A DNA stretch of 64,000 bases from Streptomyces roseofulvus (GCF_039534915.1 NZ_BAAAWE010000001.1:2728001-2792000), one strand, 5' to 3'. Numbered from the stretch's first letter, positions 10,857 to 19,555 are shown. Notes: generated by a model not told the origin, from the letters alone. Made by a program: numbers and translations.

Positions 10857-11039
10857 TTACTCCTCGGAGGTGTCGGCGCTCTGGTTGCGCTCGCGCATCT
10901 TCTTCAGGAGGTCCTGCTTCTTGTCCTCCGCGGAGCGGCGGTCGGCGGCGCGGCTCCGGCTCGCGCCCTGCTGGTCGGCGCGGGACAGCTTCTTGCGCTG
11001 TCCGCCGACGCCGAGGAGGTTGTTGCGGCTCTTGGCCAT
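10857..11039 (-). CDS. Small basic DUF6243-like protein
   Basis: 60 residues from ATG at 11037-11039 with GGGGAG-type ribosome-binding sequence just upstream. Composition is highly charged: MAKSRNNLLGVGGQRKKLSR, then QQGASRSRAADRRSAEDKKQ and an acidic end. This matches the short Streptomyces proteins annotated as DUF6243. No function is known; a nucleic-acid or ribosome association is only a guess from its charge. Confidence 0.8.
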   Translation of the reverse strand: MAKSRNNLLGVGGQRKKLSRADQQGASRSRAADRRSAEDKKQDLLKKMRERNQSADTSEE

Positions 11040-11191
11040 GGGGTTCTCCCCTTCGGTGAGGTGTGCGGTGGGTCGTCGGTGGTCCGCCGGAGCGGCACCG
11101 CTCTCACTCGTAGATCGGGAGGTGTGCATGCATGCCCCGCACGGTAGCGGGGCGGTTCGGCGGGGTGCATCCGGTTTTCCGGGCCGGTGGA

Positions 11192-11221
11192 GGGGTCGCC
11201 TTGCGCGGGGTCGCCTTGCGC
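11192..11221. repeat. Perfect tandem 15-bp duplication
   Basis: GGGGTCGCCTTGCGC occurs at 11192-11206 and again directly adjacent at 11207-11221, just before the AT-rich operator region of the aldo/keto reductase gene. Confidence 0.85.
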
Positions 11222-11227
11222 CATCGA

Positions 11228-11251
11228 ATGACAAATATTGAAATCTGTCAT
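11228..11251. promoter_or_regulatory. AT-rich palindromic operator upstream of aldo/keto reductase
   Basis: ATGACA (11228-11233) and TGTCAT (11246-11251) are inverted arms, with further partial symmetry (A-AT and AT-T) between them. This stretch is strikingly AT-rich for this genome and lies 70 bases before the start at 11321. A TetR-type regulator encoded in the same operon is a natural candidate to bind it. Confidence 0.5.
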
Positions 11252-11320
11252 CGGTCATGCCATGGTTGTAGGGCACCCAGTTGGAGGGCACCCCTCCCTT
11301 CCCTCCCCCAGGAGACCGCC

Positions 11321-12328
11321 ATGCTTCCCACCCGCACCCTCGGCACCACCGGCCCCGCCGTCTCCGCCCTCGGCCTCGGCTGCATGGGCATGTCCGCGCT
11401 GTACGGCGACGCCGACCGCGCCGAATCGATCGCGACCATCCACGCGGCCCTGGAGGCCGGCGTGACCCTCCTCGACACCGGCGACTTCTACGGGATGGGC
11501 CACAACGAGCTGCTCATCGCCGAGGCCCTGCGCACCGCCCCGGCCGGCCGCCGCGAGCAGGCGCTGACCAGCGTGAAGTTCGGCGCGCTGCGGACCGTCG
11601 AGGGCGGCTTCACCGGCTACGACGGACGGCCGGCCGCGGTGCGGAACTTCGCCGCGTACTCGCTCCAGCGGCTCGGCACCGACCACATCGACGTCTACCG
11701 GATCGCCCGCGTCGACCCCGACGTGCCGATCGAGGAGACCGTCGGCGCCATCGCCGAGCTGGTGGAGGCCGGGCACGTACGGCACATCGGCCTCTCCGAG
11801 GTCGGCGCCGACACCCTGCGCCGGGCCGCCGCCGTCGCCCCGATCGCGGACCTCCAGATCGAGTACTCGCTGATCTCCCGGGGCATCGAGGAGAAGATCC
11901 TGCCGACCGCCCGCGAACTGGGCATCGGCGTCACCGCGTACGGGGTCCTCTCCCGCGGCCTGATCAGCGGCCACTTCACCCGCGACCGGGCGCTCGCCCC
12001 GGGCGACTTCCGCGGCATGAGCCCCCGCTTCCAGGGCGAGAACCTGCACCGCAACCTCGACCTGGTGGACCGGCTGCGGGCCGTGGCCGACGGCAAGGGC
12101 GTCTCCGTGGCGCAGACCGCGATCGCCTGGGCCCTGGCGCAGGGCGACGACATCGTGCCGCTGGTCGGCGCGCGCACCCGGGCCCGACTCGCCGAGGCGC
12201 TCGGTGCGCTGGACCTCACCCTCGACGCCGCCGACCTGGCCGCGATCGAGGAGGCCGTCCCGGCCGGCGCCGCCGCCGGCGCCCGCTACCCGGCCGCGCA
12301 GATGGCCCACCTGGACAGCGAGCACTGA
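11321..12328 (+). CDS. Aldo/keto reductase
   Basis: 335 residues from ATG at 11321, with GGAG at 11311-11314. A cytosolic NADPH-dependent oxidoreductase of the AKR superfamily. The N-terminal RTLGTTGPAVSALGLGCMGM strand-helix, the catalytic Asp of LLDTGDFYGMGHNE with Tyr, the Lys of SVKFGALR, and the GARTRARLAEALGAL cofactor segment are visible. The usual catalytic His of the HxxR segment reads DVYRIARVDP here, so the histidine position is replaced by Arg-Ile, an oddity shared by some actinobacterial relatives. The next gene, a TetR regulator, follows after 17 bases, so the two are probably co-regulated. The substrate is unknown. Confidence 0.88.
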   Translation: MLPTRTLGTTGPAVSALGLGCMGMSALYGDADRAESIATIHAALEAGVTLLDTGDFYGMGHNELLIAEALRTAPAGRREQALTSVKFGALRTVEGGFTGYDGRPAAVRNFAAYSLQRLGTDHIDVYRIARVDPDVPIEETVGAIAELVEAGHVRHIGLSEVGADTLRRAAAVAPIADLQIEYSLISRGIEEKILPTARELGIGVTAYGVLSRGLISGHFTRDRALAPGDFRGMSPRFQGENLHRNLDLVDRLRAVADGKGVSVAQTAIAWALAQGDDIVPLVGARTRARLAEALGALDLTLDAADLAAIEEAVPAGAAAGARYPAAQMAHLDSEH

Positions 12329-12342
12329 CGGGTACTGTCAGT
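12324..12342. promoter_or_regulatory. Inverted repeat ACTGAC / GTCAGT in the AKR-TetR gap
   Basis: ACTGAC (12324-12329, overlapping the reductase stop) and GTCAGT (12337-12342) flank seven bases. TACTGT (12333-12338) is a plausible -10 box seven bases before the TetR ATG, so this could be an autoregulatory operator over a leaderless promoter. Confidence 0.4.
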
Positions 12343-12345
12343 CCC

Positions 12346-12939
12346 ATGGCCGCCACCGAATCCCTCACCGCCGAGCGCATCCTCGAAGCCACCGAGGAGG
12401 TGCTGCGCCGGTACGGGCCCGCCAAGGCGACGGTGGTGGACGTGGCCCGGGTGCTCGGCGTGAGCCACGGCAGCGTCTACCGCCACTTCCGCACCAAGGC
12501 GGCGCTGCGCGAGGCGGTCACGGAGCGGTGGCTGCGGCGGACCATCGACGCCCTCCGGCCGTACGTCACCGCCACGGAGCCCGCCGACGAGCGGCTCACC
12601 GGCTGGCTCACCGCCCTCTTCGCCCTCAAGCGCGAGAAGGCGGGCGGCGACCCGGAGCTGATGGCCACCTTCCAGGTGCTGATCGGCGAGAACAGCGCGG
12701 TGGTCGACCGGCACGAGGAGCACCTGGTCGAGCAGATCGCCGAGATCCTGGCGGACGGCCGCCGCGCGGGCCTGTTCGCCACCCCCGAGCCGGAGCTCCC
12801 CGCCACGGCCCGCGCCGTCTTCCACGCCACCGACCGCTTCCACAACCCGGCACACGCCGCCGACTGGTCCCGGCCGGGCGTCGACGCCGCCTTCACGGCG
12901 GTCGTCGACCTGGTCCTCCGGGCCCTGCGGCGGGCCTGA
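12346..12939 (+). CDS. TetR-family regulator
   Basis: 197 residues. The N-terminal helix-turn-helix (about residues 8-55) reads ERILEATEEVLRRYGPAKAT, then VVDVARVLGVSHGSVYRHFR, a classic TetR DNA-binding domain. The C-terminal ligand domain resembles TetR_C proteins with FHATDRFHNPAHAADW. It lies directly after the aldo/keto reductase and is likely to control that gene and itself. No Shine-Dalgarno sequence precedes the ATG. Confidence 0.9.
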   Translation: MAATESLTAERILEATEEVLRRYGPAKATVVDVARVLGVSHGSVYRHFRTKAALREAVTERWLRRTIDALRPYVTATEPADERLTGWLTALFALKREKAGGDPELMATFQVLIGENSAVVDRHEEHLVEQIAEILADGRRAGLFATPEPELPATARAVFHATDRFHNPAHAADWSRPGVDAAFTAVVDLVLRALRRA

Positions 12940-12956
12940 GGGCTTCTTGGTGCTCG

Positions 12957-13263
12957 GTGACCGGCCTGTTCGGGCTGCTCTGCCTCGTCACCCTGCTCGC
13001 GCCGCGCCCGCTGATGTTCTTTCGGGCGCAGGTTCACCACCTACGGCACCCCGGAGGGCGTGGCGTACATGGCGGAGGCGCTGGCGCGGATCGCGCTCGC
13101 GCACGCTGCGCCGACCGACACCATGGTCGTGGTCAGCCCGGTGATGCTCTACTGCGTGCTCGGCGCGCTCGGCGCCTGGACGGCCTGGTTCGGCAGGCGG
13201 CGGGCCGCCGAGGGGGCCCGCCGGCAGGCCGAGGCCGAGGCGGCGGCCGCAGCGACCGCCTGA
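12957..13263 (+). pseudogene. Small gene broken by an apparent one-base insertion
   Basis: A frame from GTG 12957 gives VTGLFGLLCLVTLLAPRPLM then FF and continues out of phase. From about 13018 a second frame continues with FGRRFTTYGTPEGVAYMAEA and LARIALAHAAPTDTMVVVSP, ending at 13263. Removing one T from TTCTTTC at 13017-13023 joins them into a single protein of about 102 residues with an N-terminal hydrophobic segment and a second one (VMLYCVLGALGAWTAW). The family is not recognised. Sequencing error in the T-run and a true frameshift are both possible. Confidence 0.5.
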
Positions 13264-13274
13264 GCTCCGTACCG

Positions 13275-13320
13275 ACGGGAGAGCCCCCGGTCCGACGCTC
13301 CGGACCGGGGGCTCTCCCGT
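13275..13320. terminator. Very strong 20-bp hairpin after glyS
   Basis: Bases 13275-13294 (ending CCCCCGGTCCG) pair perfectly with 13301-13320 around a 6-base loop, 17 bases beyond the glyS stop. It can also serve the rightward frameshifted gene. Confidence 0.85.
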
Positions 13321-13336
13321 ACGACAGGCGGGGAGG

Positions 13337-14719
13337 TCAGCAGCCGATCAGGCGGCTGGCCAGGTAGCCCTGGATCTGGTCGAGGGAGACGCGCTCCTGC
13401 TTCATGGTGTCGCGCTCGCGCACGGTCACCGCGTTGTCGTCGAGGGTGTCGAAGTCGACGGTGATGCAGAACGGGGTGCCGATCTCGTCCTGGCGGCGGT
13501 AGCGGCGGCCGATGGCGCCGGCGTCGTCGAAGTCGATGTTCCAGTTCTGCCGCAGGTCCGCCGCGAGGCCCTTGGCCTTCGGGGAGAGCTGCGGGTTGCG
13601 GGAGAGCGGCAGGACCGCGGCCTTGACCGGCGCCAGGCGGTGGTCGAGGCGCATCACGACGCGCTTCTCCATGACGCCCTTGGCGTTGGGGGCCTCGTCC
13701 TCGGTGTACGCGTCGAGCAGGAAGGCGAGCATGGTGCGGCCGACACCGGCGGCGGGCTCGATGACGTACGGCGTGTAGCGCTCGCCGGACTCCTGCTCGT
13801 GGTACATCAGGTTGGCGCCGGACGCCTTGGAGTGGGCCGTCAGGTCGTAGTCGGTGCGGTTGGCGACGCCCTCCAGCTCGCCCCACTCGCTGCCGCCGAA
13901 CTGGAAGCGGTACTCGATGTCGGCGGTGCGCTTGGAGTAGTGGGAGAGCTTCTCCTGCGGGTGCTCGTACCAGCGCATGTTCTCCTCGCGGAGACCGAGG
14001 CCGGTGTACCAGTTCCAGCGCTGCTGCATCCAGTACTCCTGCCACTGCTCGTCCTCGCCCGGCTTGACGAAGAACTCCATCTCCATCTGCTCGAACTCGC
14101 GGGTCCGGAAGATGAAGTTGCCCGGAGTGATCTCGTTCCGGAAGGACTTGCCCATCTGCGCGATGCCGAACGGGGGCTTCTTGCGCGCCGTCGTCTGCAC
14201 CTGGGCGAAGTTGGTGAAGATGCCCTGGGCGGTCTCCGGACGCAGGTACGCGACGGAGCCGGAGTCCTGGGTCGGGCCGAGGTGGGTGGAGAGCAGACCC
14301 GAGAAGTTCTTCGGCTCGGTGAAGGTGCCCTTGTTGCCGCAGTTGGGGCAGTTGAGGTCGGCGAGGCCGTTCTCGGGGAGACGGCCGTGCTTCTCCTCGT
14401 ACGCCTCCTCCAGGTGGTCGGCGCGGAAGCGCTTGTGGCAGGAGGTGCACTCGGTCAGCGGGTCGGTGAAGGTGGCGACGTGACCGGACGCCTCCCAGAC
14501 CTCGGTCGCCAGGATGACCGACGAGTCGATGCCGACGACGTCCTCGCGCGAGGTGACCATGTAACGCCACCACTGGCGCTTGATGTTCTCCTTGAGCTCG
14601 ACGCCCAGGTGCCCGTAGTCCCAGGCGGCGCGCTGACCGCCGTAGATCTCACTGCAGGGGAAAACGAAGCCACGGCGCTTGCTCAGGCTGACGATGGTGT
14701 CGATCTTGTCGGCGGCCAC
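13337..14719 (-). CDS. glyS: Glycyl-tRNA synthetase
   Basis: 460 residues, the homodimeric class II type. It charges tRNA-Gly with glycine using ATP. The start is GTG at 14717-14719 ([20 protein letters not shown]) with a GAAGAGAG ribosome-binding sequence. Class II motifs are visible: [20 protein letters not shown] near the start, a Cys-rich insert (CTSCHKRF and CPNCGNKG) likely to hold zinc, motif 2 [20 protein letters not shown], and motif 3 [15 protein letters not shown]. It is divergent from znuA. No T-box leader is seen in the short upstream region. Confidence 0.96.
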   Translation of the reverse strand: MAADKIDTIVSLSKRRGFVFPCSEIYGGQRAAWDYGHLGVELKENIKRQWWRYMVTSREDVVGIDSSVILATEVWEASGHVATFTDPLTECTSCHKRFRADHLEEAYEEKHGRLPENGLADLNCPNCGNKGTFTEPKNFSGLLSTHLGPTQDSGSVAYLRPETAQGIFTNFAQVQTTARKKPPFGIAQMGKSFRNEITPGNFIFRTREFEQMEMEFFVKPGEDEQWQEYWMQQRWNWYTGLGLREENMRWYEHPQEKLSHYSKRTADIEYRFQFGGSEWGELEGVANRTDYDLTAHSKASGANLMYHEQESGERYTPYVIEPAAGVGRTMLAFLLDAYTEDEAPNAKGVMEKRVVMRLDHRLAPVKAAVLPLSRNPQLSPKAKGLAADLRQNWNIDFDDAGAIGRRYRRQDEIGTPFCITVDFDTLDDNAVTVRERDTMKQERVSLDQIQGYLASRLIGC

Positions 14720-14847
14720 GGTGCTCTCTTCATTACGACGACGAAGTGCGAATGCCACAGGTTACCGGCGCCCGCACCCCCCGTATCAAATCGGTTCGGG
14801 GGCCGGCGGCCGGGCGGCCGGCGTGGCCCGTACCACAAGTCGGGCAA

Positions 14848-14885
14848 TTGACAACCGTTTCCAGTTTTGTTGAAAATGAGTGTCA
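14848..14885 (+). promoter_or_regulatory. znuA promoter with overlapping Zur box
   Basis: TTGACA (14848-14853) and GAAAAT (14872-14877), 18 bases apart, form a promoter whose start would fall on the znuA ATG at 14885. TGAAAATGAGTGTCA (14871-14885) matches the Streptomyces Zur-box pattern TGaaAATgatttTCA. Zinc-loaded Zur bound here would cover the -10 element and the start site. Confidence 0.75.
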
Positions 14886-15895
14886 TGAACGTACGCCGTC
14901 TGATACCCGCCACCGCCGTCGCCGGAGCCGTCACCCTCGGTCTCGTCACCCTCTCCGCCTGCGGCGGAAGCTCCTCGGCCGCCGACAAGGGGACGGACGG
15001 CAAGCTGGACGTCGTCGCCTCGTTCTACCCCATGCAGTACCTGGCCGAGCAGATAGGCGGCGGCCACGTGGCCGTCCAGACCCTGACCAAGCCCGGCGTC
15101 GAACCGCACGACCTGGAGCTCAAGCCGCGCCAGATCGGCGAGCTCGCCGACGCCGACGTGCTCCTCTACCTCAAGGGCATCCAGCCCGCCGTCGACGAGG
15201 CCATCGCCCAGGCCGGCGTCACGCACACGATCGACGCCGCCACCCTCACCACCCTCGAAGCCCACGGCACCGAGTCCGGCGAGGGCCACGCCCACGAGGA
15301 CGAGGAGGCCCACGCGGGCGAGGAGCACGCCGCCGAGGAGTCCCAGGAGGGCCACGACCACGGCTCAGAGGCCGGGAACGACCCCCACATCTGGCTCGAC
15401 CCCGTGAAGTACGCCGAGGTCGCCAAGGGCGTCGGCGCCGCCTTCGCGAAGGCCGACCCGGACCACGCGGCGGACTACGAGAAGAACACCGCCGCCCTGG
15501 TGAAGAAGCTCGGCGCGCTGGACACCGCGTTCGAGACCGGCCTGAAGAACACCGCTACCAGGACCTTCATCACCACCCACTCCGCCTTCGGCTACCTCGC
15601 CGAGCGCTACCACCTGGACCAGGAGGGCATCTCCGGCATGGACCCCGAGTCCGAGCCGAGCCCCGCCCGGATCAAGGAGCTCCAGGACGTCGCGAAGGCC
15701 GAAAAGGTCACCACCGTCTTCTTCGAGACCCTCGCCAGCGACAAGACCGCGAAGACCCTCGCGCAGGACACCGGCCTCAAGACCGACGTCCTCGACCCGC
15801 TGGAGGGAATCACGGACGCGTCCCGGGGCGATGACTACATCGAGGTCATGCAGTCGAACCTCGCCGCGCTGAAGAAGGCCCTCGGCGCCAAGTGA
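14885..15895 (+). CDS. znuA: Zinc ABC transporter substrate-binding lipoprotein
   Basis: 336 residues from ATG at 14885; an in-frame ATG at 14876 is less likely because the promoter places the transcript start at 14885. A lipoprotein signal ends with LSAC (Cys26). The mature protein is a cluster A-I metal-binding protein: VVASFYPMQYLAEQI, GVEPHDLEL, NDPHIWLDP and TTHSAFGYLAERY supply the usual metal-ligand histidines. A His/acid-rich loop at about residues 120-160 (GHAHEDEEAHAGEEH) is typical of zinc-specific members. It delivers zinc to ZnuBC at the cell surface. First gene of the znuA-znuC-znuB-zur operon. Confidence 0.95.
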   Translation: MNVRRLIPATAVAGAVTLGLVTLSACGGSSSAADKGTDGKLDVVASFYPMQYLAEQIGGGHVAVQTLTKPGVEPHDLELKPRQIGELADADVLLYLKGIQPAVDEAIAQAGVTHTIDAATLTTLEAHGTESGEGHAHEDEEAHAGEEHAAEESQEGHDHGSEAGNDPHIWLDPVKYAEVAKGVGAAFAKADPDHAADYEKNTAALVKKLGALDTAFETGLKNTATRTFITTHSAFGYLAERYHLDQEGISGMDPESEPSPARIKELQDVAKAEKVTTVFFETLASDKTAKTLAQDTGLKTDVLDPLEGITDASRGDDYIEVMQSNLAALKKALGAK

Positions 15896-15921
15896 TCCAC
15901 CCCCGCACGCAGGAGGCACTC

Positions 15922-16686
15922 GTGAGCGACGAGCCCGTCATCTCCGTCCGTGGCGCCACGGCGGCCCTCGGCGCCCGCCCCGTCCTCCGGGGCGTCGACC
16001 TCACCGTCCGGCGCGGTGAGGTCGCCGCCCTGCTCGGCGCCAACGGCTCCGGCAAGTCCACCGCCGTCCGCGCGATCATCGGCCAGGTCCCGCTGACCGG
16101 CGGCACGATCGAGCTGTTCGGCACCGAGCGGAAGCGGTTCCGCGACTGGTCCCGGGTCGGCTACGTGCCCCAGCGCACCACCGCCGCCTCCGGCGTGCCC
16201 GCCACCGTCCGCGAGGTCGTCGCCTCCGGGCGGCTCGCCCGCCGCCGCTTCGGCCTGCCGACCAAAGCCGACAAGGCCGCCGTCCACCGGGCCATGGAGC
16301 TGGTCGGCCTCGCCGACCGCGCCGGCGACTCCGTCTCCGCGCTCTCCGGCGGCCAGCACCAGCGCGTCCTGATCGCCCGCGCGCTCGCCTCCGAGCCCGA
16401 GCTCCTGATCATGGACGAGCCGATGGCCGGCGTGGACCTCGCCAGCCAGGAGATCCTCGCCTCGACCCTGCGCGAGCAGGTCGCCGGCGGTACGTCGGTC
16501 CTCCTCGTCCTGCACGAACTGGGCCCGCTGGAGCCCCTCATCGACCGCGCGATCGTGCTCCGCGACGGCTGCGTCGTCCACGACGGACCGCCGCCGGAGG
16601 CCCTCGGGCAGCACGCGCTGCCCGGCCACGACCACGTACATCCGCACGCGGCCGGCGAGCCGCTCCGCACGGGACTGCTGACCTGA
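15922..16686 (+). CDS. znuC: Zinc ABC transporter ATP-binding protein
   Basis: 254 residues from GTG at 15922, with AGGAGG at 15911-15916. The ATPase subunit shows Walker A GANGSGKST, Q-loop VGYVPQRT, signature SALSGGQHQRVLIARAL, Walker B LLIMDEP and the switch His in LVLHELG. The tail GHDHVHPHAAG is histidine-rich, common for zinc/manganese transporters. The next gene begins one base after its stop codon. Confidence 0.94.
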   Translation: MSDEPVISVRGATAALGARPVLRGVDLTVRRGEVAALLGANGSGKSTAVRAIIGQVPLTGGTIELFGTERKRFRDWSRVGYVPQRTTAASGVPATVREVVASGRLARRRFGLPTKADKAAVHRAMELVGLADRAGDSVSALSGGQHQRVLIARALASEPELLIMDEPMAGVDLASQEILASTLREQVAGGTSVLLVLHELGPLEPLIDRAIVLRDGCVVHDGPPPEALGQHALPGHDHVHPHAAGEPLRTGLLT

Positions 16687-16687
16687 C

Positions 16688-17584
16688 ATGGACTTCCTCG
16701 AACCCGCCTTCATGCAGCGGGCGCTGCTCGCGGCCGTGCTCGTCGGCATCACCGCGCCCGCCGTCGGCATCTACCTCGTGCAGCGCCGCCAGGCGCTGAT
16801 GGGCGACGGCATCGGGCACGTCGCCATGACCGGCGTGGGCCTCGGCTTCCTGCTGAACTCCAGCCCGGTCTGGATGGCCACCCTCGTCGCCGTCGCCGGC
16901 TCGGTCGCGATGGAGCTGATCCGGGCGTACGGGAAGACCCGCGGCGACCTCGCGCTCGCGCTGCTCTTCTACGGCGGCATGGCGGGCGGCGTCCTGCTGA
17001 TCAACCTGGCGCCGACCGGCTCCAACGCCAACCTCAGCTCGTACCTCTTCGGCTCGCTCTCCACGGTCTCCACCGAGGACGTCACCGCGATCAGCGTCCT
17101 GGCGGCCTTCGTCGTCCTGGTCACGGTCGGCCTGCGCCGGCAGCTCTTCGCGGTCAGCCAGGACGAGGAGTTCGCCCGGGTCACCGGCCTGCCCGTGCGC
17201 GCCCTGAACCTGCTGATCGCGGTCACCGCCGCCGTGACCGTCACGGTCGCCATGCGGGTCGTCGGCCTGCTCCTGGTCAGCGCGCTCATGGTGGTGCCCG
17301 TCGCGGCGGCCCAGCAGCTGTCGAAGTCCTTCCGGGCGACCTTCGTCCTCGCGGTGGCGACCGGCATCACGGTCACCCTGGCCGGCACGGTCACCTCGTA
17401 CTACCAGGACGTCCCGCCCGGCGCGACCATCGTCCTGTACGCGATCGGGGTCTTCGTCGTCCTCACCCTCCTCGCCGCCCCGCTCGCGAAGCGGCGGGCG
17501 AAGGCCGCCGCGCAGGCCGACGAGGACTGCGACGCCCGCTGCGTCCCGGGCAGCCGGCGGACCACGGACGACGTGAAGGTGTGA
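16688..17584 (+). CDS. znuB: Zinc ABC transporter permease (ABC-3 family)
   Basis: 298 residues with about eight membrane segments. The start has AVLVGITAPAVGIYLVQRRQ and the conserved LMGDGIGHVAMTGVG loop of ABC-3 permeases. It forms the membrane channel with ZnuA and ZnuC. It has no separate ribosome-binding site beyond the znuC end, suggesting translational coupling. The C-terminal tail is cytoplasmic with two cysteines (DEDCDARC). Confidence 0.94.
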   Translation: MDFLEPAFMQRALLAAVLVGITAPAVGIYLVQRRQALMGDGIGHVAMTGVGLGFLLNSSPVWMATLVAVAGSVAMELIRAYGKTRGDLALALLFYGGMAGGVLLINLAPTGSNANLSSYLFGSLSTVSTEDVTAISVLAAFVVLVTVGLRRQLFAVSQDEEFARVTGLPVRALNLLIAVTAAVTVTVAMRVVGLLLVSALMVVPVAAAQQLSKSFRATFVLAVATGITVTLAGTVTSYYQDVPPGATIVLYAIGVFVVLTLLAAPLAKRRAKAAAQADEDCDARCVPGSRRTTDDVKV

Positions 17585-17616
17585 GCCGCGACTGAACCCG
17601 GGGGGACGGGAGACTG

Positions 17617-17647
17617 GCAGAATGGCGGGGGCAGACAAGCATCCAAG
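17617..17647 (+). promoter_or_regulatory. Possible internal zur promoter
   Basis: CAGAAT (17617-17622) in the 72-base gap before zur could be a -10 element, giving a short leader with AAGGAGG at 17645-17651 ahead of the GTG start. No Zur box is visible here. Confidence 0.3.
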
Positions 17648-17656
17648 GAGGCCCCC

Positions 17657-18067
17657 GTGGCGACGGCAGGACCCCCCGTACGCGGCCGCTCCACCAAGCA
17701 GCGGGCCGCGGTGGCGGCAGCGCTGAGCGAGGTGGACGAGTTCCGCAGCGCCCAGGAACTGCACGACATGCTCAAGCACCGCGGCGACTCCGTCGGCCTG
17801 ACCACCGTCTACCGCACCCTCCAGTCCCTGGCGGACGCGGGCGAGGTGGACGCGCTGCGCACCAGCGACGGAGAGACGGTCTACCGCCGCTGCGCGTCCG
17901 ACGACCACCACCACCATCTGGTCTGCCGCGCCTGCGGCAAGGCCGTCGAGGTCGAGGGCCCGATGGTGGAGCAGTGGGCCGAGGCGGTCGCGGCGGAGCA
18001 CGGCTTCGTGAACGTGGCGCACACCGTGGAGATCTTCGGCACCTGCGCGGAGTGCGCGGCGAAGTGA
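17657..18067 (+). CDS. zur: Zinc uptake regulator Zur (Fur family)
   Basis: 136 residues from GTG at 17657 with AAGGAGG upstream. The winged helix occupies residues 12-80 (STKQRAAVAAALSEVDEFRS, SVGLTTVYRTLQSLADAG). The dimerisation domain carries a metal site DDHHHHLVCRACG (Cys90, Cys93) and a second cysteine pair GTCAEC (Cys130, Cys133), which form the structural zinc site. As a zinc-dependent repressor it should bind the box at 14871-14885. It lies in the transporter operon, an autoregulatory arrangement. Confidence 0.93.
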   Translation: MATAGPPVRGRSTKQRAAVAAALSEVDEFRSAQELHDMLKHRGDSVGLTTVYRTLQSLADAGEVDALRTSDGETVYRRCASDDHHHHLVCRACGKAVEVEGPMVEQWAEAVAAEHGFVNVAHTVEIFGTCAECAAK

Positions 18068-18068
18068 C

Positions 18069-18127
18069 CTGACATACGTGTGGGGCCCGCACCGGATCGT
18101 CCGGCGCGGGCCCCACCCGCATGTCAG
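18069..18127. terminator. Nested bidirectional terminator between zur and YcxB-like gene
   Basis: GTGGGGCCCGC (18080-18090) pairs with GCGGGCCCCAC (18106-18116), enclosing an inner stem CCGGA/TCCGG. An outer pair CTGACAT (18069-18075) and ATGTCAG (18121-18127) extends it and covers the stop codon of the convergent gene. Confidence 0.8.
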
Positions 18128-18702
18128 ACGCGGCTGCTGTGCCGGTCCAGGAGGGCCCGGAGCCGGTCGGCGTCGGCCGGGTCGGCGAGGCCGTGCTTGG
18201 GCAGGTAGGCGAAGCCGGTGCCGGCCCTGCGCGGGGTGAGCAGGACGAAGAGCCGGTCCGTCTCCACGTACCGGGGCAGCATCGCCCAGCGGATGACGGT
18301 GTCGGTGTCCCGGGAGGTCCACCGGCCGCCCTCGGCGTCGACGACGACCCGGGCGTCCCCGCCCTGGGCCCGGGCGGCCCGGAGGAAGGCCCGGGCGACG
18401 GCCCGGCTCATCAGCCGGACCACCACGATCGCGGCGGTGCCGAGCCCGGCCATCTCGGCGACGGTCCCCGCGTCCGGCTCGCCCGGGAGCAGCAGCTCCA
18501 GGGCGGCGATCAGGAAGGCGAGGACCGCCGAGCCGTACGCGAGCCACCGCAGGCCCCGCCACCAGGCGGCGGCCCCGAGGGCGACGCGTACCGCCTCGCG
18601 CACGTCGGCGGGGAGGGCGGGGTAGGCGAGCTCGACCCGGTCCTGGAGCGCGGGGTCGTCGGAGGTCCCGTTCACGCGCCGGATCGTAGCGTCACCGGTC
18701 AC
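18124..18702 (-). CDS. YcxB-like membrane protein
   Basis: 192 residues from GTG at 18702; an internal GTG (VNGTSDDPAL) nine codons later is a possible alternative because neither start has a strong ribosome-binding site. Two membrane segments lie at about residues 55-75 (WLAYGSAVLAFLIAALELLL) and 85-100. The C-terminal part, WTSRDTDTVIRWAMLPRYVE then DRLFVLLTPRRAGTGFAYLP, resembles the YcxB domain. Function is unknown. It follows uppS by 16 bases and may be the last gene of the recO-uppS unit. Confidence 0.7.
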   Translation of the reverse strand: MTGDATIRRVNGTSDDPALQDRVELAYPALPADVREAVRVALGAAAWWRGLRWLAYGSAVLAFLIAALELLLPGEPDAGTVAEMAGLGTAAIVVVRLMSRAVARAFLRAARAQGGDARVVVDAEGGRWTSRDTDTVIRWAMLPRYVETDRLFVLLTPRRAGTGFAYLPKHGLADPADADRLRALLDRHSSRV

Positions 18703-18718
18703 CCGGTGCGGCGGGCGG

Positions 18719-19543
18719 TCACGCCTTGTCGAGGACGGCCAGGTCCGCCGGGTCGACCCCGCCGAAGCGGCGGTCGCGCTGGGCGTACTCGACGCAGGCC
18801 CGCCACAGGTCGCGGCGGTCGAAGTCGGGCCACAGCACGTCCTGGAAGACCATCTCGGCGTAGGCGCTCTGCCAGATCAGGTAGTTGGAGGTGCGCTGCT
18901 CGCCGCTGGGCCGCAGGAAGAGGTCCACGTCCGGCATGTCCGGGTAGTAGAGGTACTTCTGGATGGTCTTCTCGGTGATCTTCGCCGGGTCGAGCCGGCC
19001 CGCCTTCACGTCCTCCGCGAGCGCCTGTGCCGCGTCCGTGAGCTCCGCGCGGCCGCCGTAGTTCATGCAGAAGTACAGCGTGAGCTTCGTGTTGTCCTTG
19101 GTCTGCTCCTGGGCGACCTGGAGCTCCTTGGCGACCGACTTCCACAGCTTGGGCATGCGGCCCACCCAGCGCACCCGGATGCCGAGCTCGTCGAGCTGGT
19201 CGCGGGTCTTGCGGATGAAGTCGCGGTTGAAGTTCATCAGGAAGCGCACCTCCTCGGGGGAGCGCTTCCAGTTCTCGGTGGAGAAGGCGTACAGCGAGAT
19301 CGCGCCGACGCCCATCTCGATCGCGCCCTGGAGCACGTCGACGACCTGCTCGGCGCCGACCTTGTGGCCCTCGGTGCGCGGCAGACCGCGCTCCTTCGCC
19401 CAGCGGCCGTTGCCGTCCATGACGATCGCGACGTGCTGCGGCACGAGCTCGCTCTGGAGCTTCGGCGGGCGGGCGCCGGACGGGTGCGGCTCGGGGGTCC
19501 TGTACTCCCGGCGCTGGCGCCCGAGGAGTCGTGCGATGGCCAT
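18719..19543 (-). CDS. uppS: Isoprenyl (undecaprenyl-type) diphosphate synthase
   Basis: 274 residues. A cis-prenyltransferase that extends farnesyl diphosphate with isopentenyl units to make the lipid carrier for cell-wall synthesis, at the inner membrane face. The conserved start of the fold [20 protein letters not shown] gives catalytic Asp43; further motifs are [20 protein letters not shown] and the C-terminal [19 protein letters not shown]. It begins 12 bases after the recO stop, so the two are co-transcribed. Length and motifs are typical. Confidence 0.95.
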   Translation of the reverse strand: MAIARLLGRQRREYRTPEPHPSGARPPKLQSELVPQHVAIVMDGNGRWAKERGLPRTEGHKVGAEQVVDVLQGAIEMGVGAISLYAFSTENWKRSPEEVRFLMNFNRDFIRKTRDQLDELGIRVRWVGRMPKLWKSVAKELQVAQEQTKDNTKLTLYFCMNYGGRAELTDAAQALAEDVKAGRLDPAKITEKTIQKYLYYPDMPDVDLFLRPSGEQRTSNYLIWQSAYAEMVFQDVLWPDFDRRDLWRACVEYAQRDRRFGGVDPADLAVLDKA

Positions 19544-19555
19544 GCGATGGATCTC

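Noticed and set aside
14650..14884. T-box riboswitch ahead of glyS
   Set aside because: The glyS start has only a short leader before the znuA promoter, and no T-box core sequence or specifier stem is seen.
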